This document shows, in pieces, positions 41,936 to 51,931 of a stretch of DNA of 54,167 nucleotides. The notes beneath the pieces were generated by a model, which saw only the letters and a program-made list of their open reading frames with translations, had not been told where the DNA came from and did no database searches. Made by a program: the position numbers and the translations under genes. Position 1 is the stretch's first letter. The number at the start of each line of letters is the position of its first letter. The DNA comes from Mesorhizobium sp. Its GTDB lineage: Bacteria > Pseudomonadota > Alphaproteobacteria > Rhizobiales > Rhizobiaceae. Location of the stretch: positions 1-54,167 of the forward strand of contig SAQE01000041.1 of assembly GCA_004020545.1 (NCBI GenBank), in the 5' to 3' direction.

Positions 41936-42334
41936 CATTTTCCTGTATTTCCCGTCAATCGCGGCAATGCGCGCAAGATGCGCAAGCAAATGACAGACGC
42001 CGAACTGAAGCTTTGGAACGAGCTACGCGCACACCGCCTCATGGGGTTGGCATTTCGACGTCAAATGCCAATAGCTGGCTACATCGTCGACTTTGCTTGT
42101 CCCGCCAAGAAGCTGATCGTTGAGCTGGATGGCTCCCAGCATGCTTCGCCTGAGGTCTCGGCGTCTGATACCGCGCGAACTGCGAAGCTCGAAGCGCTGG
42201 GCTGGACCATCCTGCGCTTCTGGAACGACGATGTGATCCGCGATATCGACAATGTCTGCCAGCACATCGTGATTGCGGCCGGCCTGGCTGGCGCCGATGT
42301 GCCGGAGCAGGCGACGCAGGAGCTCGTTCCATGA
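41930..42334 (+). CDS. DUF559 (Vsr-like) endonuclease-family protein
   Basis: A 134-residue DUF559 protein of the restriction-endonuclease-like fold, related to Vsr. NARKMRKQMTDAELKLWNELR opens it; LAFRRQMPIAGYIVDFACPAKKLIVELDG has the acidic catalytic residues (VDF, ELDG), and LEALGWTILRFWNDDV the closing motif. Its ATG lies in the right arm of inverted repeat A, and its stop overlaps the start of the next VOC gene (ATGA). Target and mobility are unknown. No methylase is adjacent. Confidence 0.88.
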   Translation: MTHFPVFPVNRGNARKMRKQMTDAELKLWNELRAHRLMGLAFRRQMPIAGYIVDFACPAKKLIVELDGSQHASPEVSASDTARTAKLEALGWTILRFWNDDVIRDIDNVCQHIVIAAGLAGADVPEQATQELVP

Positions 42335-42717
42335 TCGACCATCTCGGCATCAGCGTTTCCGACTTCGAAAAATCCAAGGCCTTCTACGACAAGGCGATGG
42401 CGCCGCTGGGCGCTTCGCTGCTCTATATGGTGCCGCAGGAATATACCGGCGGCGCCAAGGTCGGCGGCTATGGCCGCGACCGGCCGGTGTTCTGGGTAAG
42501 TGCGGGCAAGGAGAAACCGAAGGACCATCAGCACGTCGCCTTCACCGCGCGCAGCCGCGCCGAGGTCGACGCTTTCCATGCCGCGGCGCTTGCCGCCGGC
42601 GGCAGGGACAATGGCGGGCCGGGGCTTCGTCCGCATTATCACCCCAACTATTACGGCGCCTTCGTCTTCGATCCCGACGGCAACAATGTCGAGGCGGTCT
42701 GCCATGATCCGGAGTGA
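42331..42717 (+). CDS. VOC superfamily protein
   Basis: A 128-residue glyoxalase-like protein. MIDHLGISVSDFEKSKAFYDKAMAPLG is the first VOC module, and YYGAFVFDPDGNNVEAVCHDPE the last, with the terminal Glu ligand. The closest type is the short VOC family often found with GFA genes. It overlaps the DUF559 stop by 4 bp. The tandem GFA genes follow, so it may be part of a detoxification set. Substrate unknown. Confidence 0.85.
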   Translation: MIDHLGISVSDFEKSKAFYDKAMAPLGASLLYMVPQEYTGGAKVGGYGRDRPVFWVSAGKEKPKDHQHVAFTARSRAEVDAFHAAALAAGGRDNGGPGLRPHYHPNYYGAFVFDPDGNNVEAVCHDPE

Positions 42718-42750
42718 GCCCATGAATTGGCCAATGACTCGGAGGGAGCG

Positions 42751-43238
42751 ATGAGTCTCGACAACCGGCCGGTCTATACGGGCGGCTGCCAGTGCGGCGC
42801 GGTTCGTTTCCGCGTCGAGGGTACGCTGGGCGACGCATCGGTCTGCCATTGCCGCATGTGCCAGAAGGCGAGCGGCAATTTCTATCTGCCGCTGGTCTCG
42901 GTTCGCGGCGCCAGGCTCGACTGGACGCGCGGCGAGCCGAAGCGCTTTCGTTCGTCGAGTGCGGCATGGCGCGGCTTCTGCGCCGAATGCGGCACGCCGC
43001 TGACCTTCGAGGCGCCCGACGGTATGGCGCTGGCGATCGCCGCCTTCGACGATCCGACCGGGATTGCACCGACCATCCAGTGGGGCGTCGAGGCGAAGCT
43101 TCCCTATGTAGACGGCATCCCGAAACTGCCGGCCGAGGAAACGATGGGCGATGTCTCGTCAGCGCCTTACCTCGCCGAACTCGTCTCCTATCAGCATCCC
43201 GACCACGACACCGACCAATGGCCACCGGAGGAAAGACC

Positions 43239-43242
<4 letters not shown>
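42751..43242 (+). CDS. GFA-family protein 1
   Basis: A 163-residue GFA-type protein. The structural zinc motif is GGCQCGAVRF and the second zinc set is VCHCRMCQKASG, with a third cysteine pair in FCAECGTPLTF. GFA speeds up glutathione addition to formaldehyde in some bacteria, but many relatives have other, unknown roles. The ATG at 42751 has GGAGGGA upstream. It overlaps its paralogue by ATGA. The substrate is not shown by the sequence. Confidence 0.88.
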
Positions 43243-44677
<1,435 letters not shown>

Positions 44678-44683
44678 CGATGC

Positions 44684-44853
44684 CAAGGCGCACCCCCCTC
44701 TGCCCTGCCGGGCATCTCCCCCTCAAGGGGGGAGATTGGCTTTCATTTCGACTTTCGCAAATTTTCGGCGTCGCAAGGGGAGACGCGGCATTCAAACTGC
44801 CGATCTCCCCCCTTGAGGGGGAGATGGCCGGCAGGCCAGAGGGGGGTGCACGC
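44684..44853. repeat. Long inverted repeat B
   Basis: The left arm (about 44684-44736) and right arm (about 44801-44853) are near-perfect inverted copies and share the arm type of repeat A: cacccccctctgccctgcc, with ctccccctcaaggggggaga as an internal hairpin. The loop (about 44737-44800) has no gene. It fills the gap between pip and cimA. Confidence 0.92.
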
Positions 44854-44867
44854 GCGCCCTCGCAGCC

Positions 44868-46484
44868 ATGACAAAACACCGCCTCTATCTCTTCGACACC
44901 ACGCTCCGCGACGGCCAGCAGACGCCGGGCATCGACTTTTCCGTCGAGGACAAGATCGCGATCGCAAAACTGCTTGACGAATTCGGCATCGACTATGTCG
45001 AGGGCGGCTATCCCGGCGCCAATCCGACCGACACCGCCTTTTTCCAGCAGAAGCGAACCGAAAGCGCGAAATTCGTTGCCTTCGGCATGACCAAGCGGGC
45101 AGGGGTGTCGGCCTCCAACGATCCGGGACTGGCGGCGCTCATGCAGTCGAAGTCGGATGCGATCTGCTTCGTCGCCAAGAGTTGGGACTATCATGTGCGT
45201 GTCGCGCTCGGCTGCACCAATGAGGAGAACCTGGAGTCGATCAAGGCCTCGGTCGAGACGGCCGTCGCTGCCGGCAAGGAGGCGATGGTCGACTGCGAGC
45301 ACTTCTTCGACGGCTTCAAGGCCAATCCTGCTTACGCGCTGGCCTGCGCCAGGACCGCCTATGACGCCGGCGCGCGCTGGGTGGTGCTGTGCGACACCAA
45401 CGGCGGCACGCAGCCTTCGGAAGTGCGCGCCATCGTCGAGAAAGTCATCGCCGGCGGCATCCCGGGCGACCATCTCGGCATCCACGCCCATGACGACACC
45501 GGCCAGGCGGTGGCGAATTCGCTGGCCGCCGTCGAAGCCGGCGTGCGCCAGATCCAGGGCACGCTCAACGGTATCGGCGAGCGCTGCGGCAATGCAAATC
45601 TCATCTCCATCGTGCCGACGCTTTCGCTGAAGCCGGCCTTCGCCGACCGCTTCGAGACCGGCATTTCGGCCGAGGCGCTGACCGGCATTTCGCGCCTCTC
45701 CCGCGCGTTCGACGAATTGCTCAATCGCGCGCCGGAAGCGCAGGCGCCCTATGTCGGCTCGTCCGCCTTCGCCACCAAGGCCGGCATCCATGCCTCCGCG
45801 CTCGCCAAGGAGCCGGCGACCTACGAGCACGTGCCGCCGGAAGTGGTCGGCAACCGCCGCCGCGTCATGGTCTCAGACCAGGGCGGCAAGGCCAATTTCC
45901 TCGCCGAGCTGAAGCGGCGCGGCATCGATGTGCCGAAGGATGATCGCCGGCTCGATGCGCTGATCGCGGTGGTCAAGGAACGCGAGGCTGAAGGTTACGC
46001 CTATGAGGGCGCCGACGCCTCCTTCGAGCTCTTGGCGCGCAAGATGCTGCACGGCCTGCCGGAGTTCTTCACCGTCACCTCGTTCCGCTGCATGGTCGAG
46101 CGCCGCTTCGACGCCAACGGCAATCTGAAGACGGTCTCCGAGGCGATCGTGAAGGTCGAGGTCGACGGCGAGGAGAAGATGTCGGTGGCCGAAGGCCACG
46201 GCCCGGTCAACGCGCTCGACATCGCGCTGCGCAAGGACCTCGGCAAGTACCAGAGCGAGATCGTCGACCTCGAGCTCGCCGACTTCAAGGTGCGTATCCT
46301 CAACGGCGGCACCGAGGCCATTACCCGCGTTCTGGTCGAATCGCATGATTCCACCGGAGCCCGCTGGTGGACGGTCGGCGTCTCGGAGAACATCATCGAC
46401 GCCTCCTTCCAGGCGCTGATGGATTCGATCATCTACAAGCTGATGAAGAACCGCGAGATGGCGGGGCTGGTGGCTGCGGAGTAG
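44868..46484 (+). CDS. cimA: (R)-citramalate synthase
   Basis: CimA condenses pyruvate and acetyl-CoA to citramalate, the threonine-independent route to 2-ketobutyrate and isoleucine. The 538-residue protein has the HMGL-like barrel: DTTLRDGQQTPG, YVEGGYPGANPTD, and HAHDDTGQAVANSLAAVEAGV with the metal-binding His pair. A C-terminal LeuA-type regulatory domain (about 400-530) should mediate feedback by isoleucine. I separate it from 2-isopropylmalate synthase by the length and the VEGGYPGAN motif. Confidence 0.93.
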   Translation: MTKHRLYLFDTTLRDGQQTPGIDFSVEDKIAIAKLLDEFGIDYVEGGYPGANPTDTAFFQQKRTESAKFVAFGMTKRAGVSASNDPGLAALMQSKSDAICFVAKSWDYHVRVALGCTNEENLESIKASVETAVAAGKEAMVDCEHFFDGFKANPAYALACARTAYDAGARWVVLCDTNGGTQPSEVRAIVEKVIAGGIPGDHLGIHAHDDTGQAVANSLAAVEAGVRQIQGTLNGIGERCGNANLISIVPTLSLKPAFADRFETGISAEALTGISRLSRAFDELLNRAPEAQAPYVGSSAFATKAGIHASALAKEPATYEHVPPEVVGNRRRVMVSDQGGKANFLAELKRRGIDVPKDDRRLDALIAVVKEREAEGYAYEGADASFELLARKMLHGLPEFFTVTSFRCMVERRFDANGNLKTVSEAIVKVEVDGEEKMSVAEGHGPVNALDIALRKDLGKYQSEIVDLELADFKVRILNGGTEAITRVLVESHDSTGARWWTVGVSENIIDASFQALMDSIIYKLMKNREMAGLVAAE

Positions 46485-46799
46485 GGCTCCTTTCCTCGCC
46501 CCCGCAGAGCGGGGGAGAGGTGGCCCGGCGAAGCCGGGACGGAGCGGGGGACGACCTACGCGAAGTCAGAGTCGGAGGAAGGTAGGGCTCGAATTGCCTC
46601 ATGCGGCTCGTCTGGGCTCTAATTCACCGTTTTTCCGCGCTCTACGAAGACCCTCTCCGTCCCGGCTTCGCCGGGCCACCTCTCCCCACTTCGTGGGGCG
46701 AGGAACCTGCGCTGCCCCTTGAACCATCACCAAAAGTCCATTGATCCATCAGCAATTTGCGATGGTCTTGGACGATTGGCTGGGCCATAGCGTTGGGCC
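46485..46799. other. Intergenic region between cimA and rarD
   Basis: This 315-bp stretch has no gene. Inverted repeat C (46492-46704) takes up most of it. The remaining 95 bp before rarD should hold its promoter; no clear box was found. Confidence 0.6.
46492..46704. repeat. Long inverted repeat C (213 bp)
   Basis: The arms, about 46492-46549 and 46651-46704, are inverted copies: both contain tcctcgcccc, a variable purine/pyrimidine loop, then ggagaggtggcccggcgaag and ccgggacggag. The inner ggcccggcgaagccggg is itself a palindrome. The arm sequence differs from repeats A and B. About 100 bp of non-coding sequence lies between the arms. Confidence 0.9.
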
Positions 46800-47729
46800 A
46801 TGGTCACCGCAACAGTCAATCTCGATGCAGACGCCAAGGCCCGCCGCGGCTTCCTGCTGGCGCTGGGCGCCTATTTCCTGTGGGGGCTCCTGCCCTTTTA
46901 CATGAAGGCGGTGGCGCATCTGCCGCTCGCCGAGGTGATCGCCAACCGCGTCGTCTGGTCGGTGCCTATAGCAGCGGCCGTGCTGGTCTGGGCCGGCCGC
47001 ACCGCCGATTTCAAGGCGGCGATCCGCTCGCCGAGGAGTATCAGCATGGCGGCGCTGACGGCGGTGCTGATCTCGGTCAACTGGGGCATCTATGTCTGGG
47101 CGATCGCAGTCGACCGCACCGTCGAAACCGCGCTCGGCTACTACATCAACCCGCTGGTCAACGTCGTCGTAGGGGCCGTGCTGCTCGGCGAGCGGCTCGA
47201 CCGGCTGCAGATCGCGGCGGTGGCGCTGGCCGCGATCGCGGTCACGGTGCTTACTGTCGAGGCTGGCAAGCTGCCATGGGTGTCGCTGGCGCTCGCCTTC
47301 TCCTTCGCCGCCTACGGTTTCTTCCGCAAGACGCTGCCGATCGGCCCGAGCCAGGGTTTTCTGCTCGAAGTGCTTTTGCTATCGATGCCGGCGCTTTGCT
47401 ACATCGCCTACCTGATCGCTACAGGGCAGGACCATTTCATCTCCAGCAGCGCCACGGACACCGCGCTGCTGATCGGCTGCGGGCCGATCACGGCAGTGCC
47501 GCTTCTGCTTTTTGCCTTCGGCGCCAGGCTGCTGCGGCTCTCCACCATCGGCATCATGCAATATATCGCGCCGACCATGGTGTTCCTGATCGCCGTGCTG
47601 ATCTTCGACGAGCCCTTCGGCACCATCCAGGCCATCGCCTTCGCGCTGATCTGGACGGCGCTGGCGATGTACAGCTGGTCGATGTTCAGGGGCCGCGAGG
47701 TCCGCCAGCCGGCTCCCACAACGAGGTAA
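46800..47729 (+). CDS. rarD: EamA-family transporter RarD
   Basis: A 309-residue inner-membrane protein with ten hydrophobic segments in two EamA repeats. FLLALGAYFLWGLLPFYMKAV and LAEVIANRVVWS are the RarD opening, and INWGIYVWAI-type sequence follows (here SVNWGIYVWAIAVD). The family exports small metabolites; RarD was linked to chloramphenicol sensitivity in some bacteria, but the substrate here is unknown. A palindromic repeat follows its stop codon. Confidence 0.92.
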   Translation: MVTATVNLDADAKARRGFLLALGAYFLWGLLPFYMKAVAHLPLAEVIANRVVWSVPIAAAVLVWAGRTADFKAAIRSPRSISMAALTAVLISVNWGIYVWAIAVDRTVETALGYYINPLVNVVVGAVLLGERLDRLQIAAVALAAIAVTVLTVEAGKLPWVSLALAFSFAAYGFFRKTLPIGPSQGFLLEVLLLSMPALCYIAYLIATGQDHFISSSATDTALLIGCGPITAVPLLLFAFGARLLRLSTIGIMQYIAPTMVFLIAVLIFDEPFGTIQAIAFALIWTALAMYSWSMFRGREVRQPAPTTR

Positions 47730-47773
47730 GCAATTCCAGGAAACGTGTGACGCGGTTTTCCGTCCGGAATTGC
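47730..47773. repeat. Interspersed palindromic repeat, copy 4
   Basis: gcaattcc (47730-47737) and ggaattgc (47766-47773) are perfect arms; the inner ggaaa faces tttcc. The loop cgtgtgacgcggtt keeps the gtg..-gcggttt core of copies 1 and 3. It lies just after the rarD stop and before the glutathione transferase gene. Confidence 0.88.
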
Positions 47774-47795
47774 GTCAAACGGGGAGAGGTCTTCG

Positions 47796-48482
47796 ATGTA
47801 TGTGCTGCATATCGGCAACAAGAACTATTCGTCATGGTCGCTGCGGCCATGGGTGCTGATGCGTACCCAGGGCATTCCCTTTGAGGAGCGGCTGACGCCG
47901 TTCCCGACCGGATCGAGTTTCAGCCTCTTCCGGTCGTTCTCGCCGAGTGGCCGGGTGCCGTGCCTGGTCGACGACGGCTGGACGGTCTGGGATTCGCTGG
48001 CCATCGTCGAATATCTGGCCGAGCGCCATCAGGGCGTCTGGCCGGCGGACGCCAGGGCGCGCGCCTGGGCGCGTTCGGCCGCCGCCGAAATGCATTCGAG
48101 CTTCACCGCGCTGCGCAACCTCTGTCCGATGAGCTGCGGCGTGCGCGTCGAGCCGTTTCCGATGTCCGATGCGCTGAAGCACGATCTCTTCCGCCTCGGC
48201 GACCTCTGGAACGACGGCTTTGCCCGTTTCGGCGGTCCGTTCCTGGCCGGCGACCGGTTCAGCGCCGTCGACGCCTTCTTCGCGCCGGTGGCATTCCGGG
48301 CCCAGTCCTATGGTCTGACTTTCGAAAGTGCGGCCGCTGCCTATCCGAAGCGGTTGCTCGATCTGCCGGCCATGCGCGAATGGTATGCGGCCGGCCTTGC
48401 CGAGACCTGGCGCGAGCCCGACCACGAGGCGGAAGTCCGCGCCGCCGGCACCATCATCGAGGACTTTCGCGCCACCGCCTAG
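47796..48482 (+). CDS. Glutathione S-transferase family protein
   Basis: A 228-residue GST. The thioredoxin-like N-terminal domain (MYVLHIGNKNYSSWSLRPWVLM) has YSSWS in place of the catalytic loop, and the SGRVPCLVDDGWTVWDSLAIVEYLAE segment holds the glutathione-binding cis-Pro and Asp/Ser. The helical C-terminal domain follows (about 85-228). GGGGAGAG precedes the ATG at 47796. The substrate is unknown. Confidence 0.9.
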   Translation: MYVLHIGNKNYSSWSLRPWVLMRTQGIPFEERLTPFPTGSSFSLFRSFSPSGRVPCLVDDGWTVWDSLAIVEYLAERHQGVWPADARARAWARSAAAEMHSSFTALRNLCPMSCGVRVEPFPMSDALKHDLFRLGDLWNDGFARFGGPFLAGDRFSAVDAFFAPVAFRAQSYGLTFESAAAAYPKRLLDLPAMREWYAAGLAETWREPDHEAEVRAAGTIIEDFRATA

Positions 48483-48485
48483 CGC

Positions 48486-49481
48486 TCAAACCCGCCCCAG
48501 CCGTCTCACGATCATATAGACGATGCCGGCGATGATGACTGAAATCGCCGTCACCAACCAAAACCCCATCGGCGTGTCGACCAGCGGCAGCCCGCCGACA
48601 TTCATGCCGAACAGGCCGGAGATGATCGTCATTGGCAACAGCACCGCCGTCATCACGGAGAGGATGTAGAGCAGCTGGTTCGACCGCTCGGTCAGCTTCG
48701 CCATCAGCTCGTCCTGCAAGAGCCGCGTGCGTGCCTGCAATTGCTCGCCGTCGTGATGCAGCGTGTGCGCCCGGTGCGAGAGCCTGGCCGCCATGTCGTT
48801 GATCGCATCCGGCAGCTCGTTGCGATGCGAATGGTCGAGATGGCGGAAGAGGTTGGTGAGCGTCGCCATCTGGCGGTGGATGATCACCAGATGCCGGCGC
48901 GCGTCGACCAGCGCCTGCCGCTCGCTGTGCCAGGCGTCGACGACGATGCGGTCCTCGATGCCGTCCAGCGTGTCGCCCATCTTGTCGAGCTCGCCCGCCA
49001 TGCCGTCGAGCGATTGGCCCATCACCGCCTCGATCAGCTCGGCCGGTGAGCGAAATTTGCGCGATCCGCTCTCGACCATCTTGCGGATCCTGTCGACCGA
49101 TTCCAGCGGTTGCTTCCGCGCGCCGACCAGCATCGTGTCGTTGAAGGCGAAGCGGAAATGGGTGAGCCCGCGCGCCTCCGCAAAATCATGCCTGAGGTCG
49201 GGCAGATCGCCATAGAGAAAGTCGTCCTCGAAGTCGATGTGGCAGCCATGGCTGGGGGACAGGAAGGCGTCGCGCACCGGCGCCGGCAGCGCCTGCTCGG
49301 CGCCGATCTCCTTGCGCGCGCGCATATCGGTGATCTGGTAGCTGCGCCACGTCCAGCGCGCCTCGGCGGGATCCTTGGTACGCAAGCCGTCGGCGGTGAA
49401 ATGATAGATGAAGAACAGGCCGTGCTCGTCGGGCAAATAAGGCGAGAGGTCGGTGCCTTCGTTGGGGACAGCGATGTTCAT
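48486..49481 (-). CDS. zntB: CorA-family zinc transporter ZntB
   Basis: A 331-residue CorA-superfamily protein. A large N-terminal cytoplasmic domain with helices (about 1-265) precedes two C-terminal membrane helices. The pore signature GMN lies in GLFGMNVGGLPLVD between them, and the last helix is FWLVTAISVIIAGIVYMIV. The GMN-VGG form and the N-terminal NLDLSG-free opening suit ZntB, a zinc transporter, more than the magnesium CorA. The direction of zinc movement in this group is debated. Confidence 0.88.
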   Translation of the reverse strand: MNIAVPNEGTDLSPYLPDEHGLFFIYHFTADGLRTKDPAEARWTWRSYQITDMRARKEIGAEQALPAPVRDAFLSPSHGCHIDFEDDFLYGDLPDLRHDFAEARGLTHFRFAFNDTMLVGARKQPLESVDRIRKMVESGSRKFRSPAELIEAVMGQSLDGMAGELDKMGDTLDGIEDRIVVDAWHSERQALVDARRHLVIIHRQMATLTNLFRHLDHSHRNELPDAINDMAARLSHRAHTLHHDGEQLQARTRLLQDELMAKLTERSNQLLYILSVMTAVLLPMTIISGLFGMNVGGLPLVDTPMGFWLVTAISVIIAGIVYMIVRRLGRV

Positions 49482-49785
49482 GGCGGCTTCGCCGGCTTTT
49501 GATGCAGTCAGGGTCGCGGAGGCGGCCGGGCTGCGTTTCTAGCACGCTCGCCCCTGCATTCGTGTGACAGTTCGGTGACTGCGGACGTGCCCCAGCCCTC
49601 GACAGTCCTTCCGCGGCGAGATTCCGCGCTTCTCAAAAATTCTTCGTCCATCCGGGAATAAAGCCCGAGCCTCCCGGGTCTTGCTGTGTGGCGAGGCGAA
49701 CCTTCGGGCCGGACGTCGCCAGCCCCGGAGGAATGCTCACTTCCAGGAAACCACCGCTAACCGCTGCCACTAGAGGAGACTTCTG
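49482..49785. other. Divergent region between zntB and the MBL-fold gene
   Basis: This 304-bp stretch has no supported gene. It must hold the promoters of both neighbours. No strong palindrome was seen. Confidence 0.5.
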
Positions 49786-50757
49786 ATGTTCAACATGACA
49801 CGCCGCATGGTGCTCGGATCCGCCACGGCTGCGGCCGCCTTCGGCATTGCCGGCAAGCTGGAGTTCGCGCCCGCGGCTCAAGCCGAAACCCCGGTCGAGC
49901 CGATGGTTGGCTTCTACAAATACAAGGTGGGCTCGCTCGAGGTCACCGCGGTCTATGACGGCATTTGGCGCAAGCCCCACGACCCGGCCTTCATCAAGGA
50001 CGTATCGGTCGACGACACCAAGGCTGCGCTCGCCAAGGCGGGGCTGACCACCGACTTCATGCCGATCCCGCTCACCGTCGTGGTGCTTCAGATGAACGGC
50101 CGCATCATCATGATGGATGCCGGCTCCGGCGTCGGCCAGTGGCAGGCCAACGCCACGCATCTGCCGGCCAACATGAAGGCGGCCGGCATCGACTACAAGG
50201 CGATCGACACCATCATGATCTCGCATTTCCACCCGGACCATGTCTGGGGCCTGATGGAGAAGGGCACCAACGCGCCGGTATTCCCGAATGCCGAGCTGAT
50301 CGTCAACGCCACCGAGTACAATTGGTGGACCGATCCCAGCCGATTGGCCAAGCTGCCCGAGGGCCGCAAGCCGGCGGGCAAGCGCATCGCCGAGAATTTT
50401 CCAAAGTGGAAGAACTGGAAGCCGGTCGAGGACGGCACGGAAGTCGCGCCCGGCATCCGCATCATGGCGGCGCCCGGCCACACGCCCGGCCATTCCGTCT
50501 ACCACGTCGATGCCGGCTCCGAGCAGTTCCTGGTCTCGGCCGACACCATGTACGTGCCGGCGCTGCTTGCCCCGCATCCCGAATGGCAGGGCGCTTATGA
50601 CCAGGACGGGCCGATGGCGATCGCCACGCGCCACAGGATCGTCGACCAGGTGATTGCCGACAATGTCCGCATCTGCGGCTCGCACTTCCCGTTCCCGGGC
50701 ACCGGCAGCTTCGTCAAGGACGGCAACGCCTACGCCTTCACCCCAACCCAGATCTGA
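49786..50757 (+). CDS. Exported metallo-beta-lactamase-fold hydrolase
   Basis: A 323-residue MBL-fold protein. The N-terminus has a Tat-type signal: MFNMTRRMVLGSATAAAAFG followed by IAGKLEFAPAAQAE, with the twin arginines near residues 6-7. The metal motif SHFHPDHVWGL near residue 146 gives HxHxDH, and GHTPGHS a further His. The enzyme is thus a folded, exported metal hydrolase; the substrate is not known (lactonase-like forms are common). The TPR gene follows 31 bp downstream and should be co-transcribed. Confidence 0.9.
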   Translation: MFNMTRRMVLGSATAAAAFGIAGKLEFAPAAQAETPVEPMVGFYKYKVGSLEVTAVYDGIWRKPHDPAFIKDVSVDDTKAALAKAGLTTDFMPIPLTVVVLQMNGRIIMMDAGSGVGQWQANATHLPANMKAAGIDYKAIDTIMISHFHPDHVWGLMEKGTNAPVFPNAELIVNATEYNWWTDPSRLAKLPEGRKPAGKRIAENFPKWKNWKPVEDGTEVAPGIRIMAAPGHTPGHSVYHVDAGSEQFLVSADTMYVPALLAPHPEWQGAYDQDGPMAIATRHRIVDQVIADNVRICGSHFPFPGTGSFVKDGNAYAFTPTQI

Positions 50758-50788
50758 ATCGGATCCTGAACAGAAAGAGCCAACGCCC

Positions 50789-51250
50789 ATGAAACATGCA
50801 CTTTTCGCGATGCTTGGCGCCATTGCGGTGCTGACCGCTGCTCCGATCGCGATTGCCGTGCCGGCCTATGCCGTGGACGACATCGAAGGCGCCGACGCGC
50901 CGGACCTGACCGCCGTCAAGGCCAAGATCGACGCCAAGGATTATCAAAGCGCGCTGGCCGACCTGCGCGACCTCGCGCAGGACACCCAGCAGGCCGATGT
51001 CTACAATCTGCTCGGCTTCACGCTGCGCAAGACCGGCGACTACCAGACCTCGCTCACCTACTACACCAAGGCGCTGGAGCTTAAGCCCGACCACAAGGCG
51101 GCCCACGAATATCTGGGCGAGCTCTATGTCGAGACCGGCGACATGGCCAAGGCCAACGAGCAGCTAGCCTCGCTGCAAAAACTCTGCCCGGCGGGCTGCG
51201 AGGAGCTTTCCGACCTCAAACAGGCTATCGACACCAAGGTGACGAAGTAA
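50789..51250 (+). CDS. Exported TPR protein
   Basis: A 153-residue protein with a signal peptide (MKHALFAMLGAIAVLTAAPI, cut near AVPAYA) and about two tetratricopeptide repeats (about 75-135), such as ADVYNLLGFTLRKTGDYQTS and HEYLGELYVETGDMAKANEQ. It probably binds a protein in the periplasm. The ATG at 50789 is used; the longer form from 50654 reads into the MBL gene in another frame. Two hairpins follow the stop codon. Confidence 0.88.
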   Translation: MKHALFAMLGAIAVLTAAPIAIAVPAYAVDDIEGADAPDLTAVKAKIDAKDYQSALADLRDLAQDTQQADVYNLLGFTLRKTGDYQTSLTYYTKALELKPDHKAAHEYLGELYVETGDMAKANEQLASLQKLCPAGCEELSDLKQAIDTKVTK

Positions 51251-51273
51251 GCGGCCCGTAGGGGCTCGCCTTT

Positions 51274-51295
51274 GGGCGCCGCGGCGGTAGCGCCC
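51274..51295 (+). terminator. Hairpin GGGCGC/GCGCCC after the TPR gene
   Basis: gggcgc (51274-51279) and gcgccc (51290-51295) form a short hairpin followed by gaaaa, 24 bp after the TPR stop. It is probably the weaker partner of the next stem. Confidence 0.4.
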
Positions 51296-51301
51296 GAAAA
51301 C

Positions 51302-51341
51302 CGGAGCCGGCGTCCTCTCCCCCGCGCCGGCTCCGACCCTT
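51302..51341 (+). terminator. Rho-independent terminator of the MBL-TPR operon
   Basis: cggagccggcg (51302-51312) and cgccggctccg (51325-51335) form a perfect 11-bp stem with a 12-nt loop, followed by acccttttca. It is the clearest terminator in the window, about 50 bp after the TPR gene. Confidence 0.6.
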
Positions 51342-51411
51342 TTCAGCATCAAACGCATGCGCGCATTCGACCGACGCGCGGGCCCGCCTGTTTCGAAAAT
51401 CGGAGCCGACC

Positions 51412-51927
51412 ATGACACCGACCGAATTCGCCGAGAAGCTTCGCGCAAAGGACGCGGTCCTGCTTGCCGGCCGCCTGCTTCTGTCGCTGATCTTCGTGCA
51501 TGAGGGCCTTCAGCTTGCGACCCATTTCGAGGGCGCGCAAAAAGCGATGGCCGTGCTCGGCGTCGGCACGCCGCTGCTTCTTGCCACCATAGCGCTGCAG
51601 CTCGGCGCCGGCCTGTCGGTCGCGCTCGGCATCCAGGCGCGGCTGGGCGCGGTGGCGCTCGGCCTGTTCTGCCTGATGACGGCAAGCCTCTTCCACACCA
51701 ACTTCGCCAGTCAGAACGAGCTGCTGCATTTCGAAAAGGACCTCGCGATCGCCGGCGGCATGTTCATCCTGGCGCTCGCCGGTTCGGGAAAGTTTTCACT
51801 GGATAGAGCGCTGGCCGGATTCGTGAAGAGCGGGGCAGGCGAAGGCGCCGAGGTCGAAGCCGCGAGCTATCGAGCCGCATCGGTCAATGGACAAGACGAG
51901 ATCACCGGTTTGAGGGGACCTGACTAA
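51412..51927 (+). CDS. DoxX-family membrane protein
   Basis: A 171-residue protein with four hydrophobic helices (about 15-35, 55-75, 78-98, 110-130), the DoxX layout: LLAGRLLLSLIFVHEGLQLATHF is the first. The last 40 residues are a soluble tail. The family includes subunits of quinol oxidase and electron-transfer membrane proteins, but most have no known role. It is convergent with the SDR gene, with 4 bp between their ends. Confidence 0.85.
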   Translation: MTPTEFAEKLRAKDAVLLAGRLLLSLIFVHEGLQLATHFEGAQKAMAVLGVGTPLLLATIALQLGAGLSVALGIQARLGAVALGLFCLMTASLFHTNFASQNELLHFEKDLAIAGGMFILALAGSGKFSLDRALAGFVKSGAGEGAEVEAASYRAASVNGQDEITGLRGPD

Positions 51928-51931
51928 GCCT

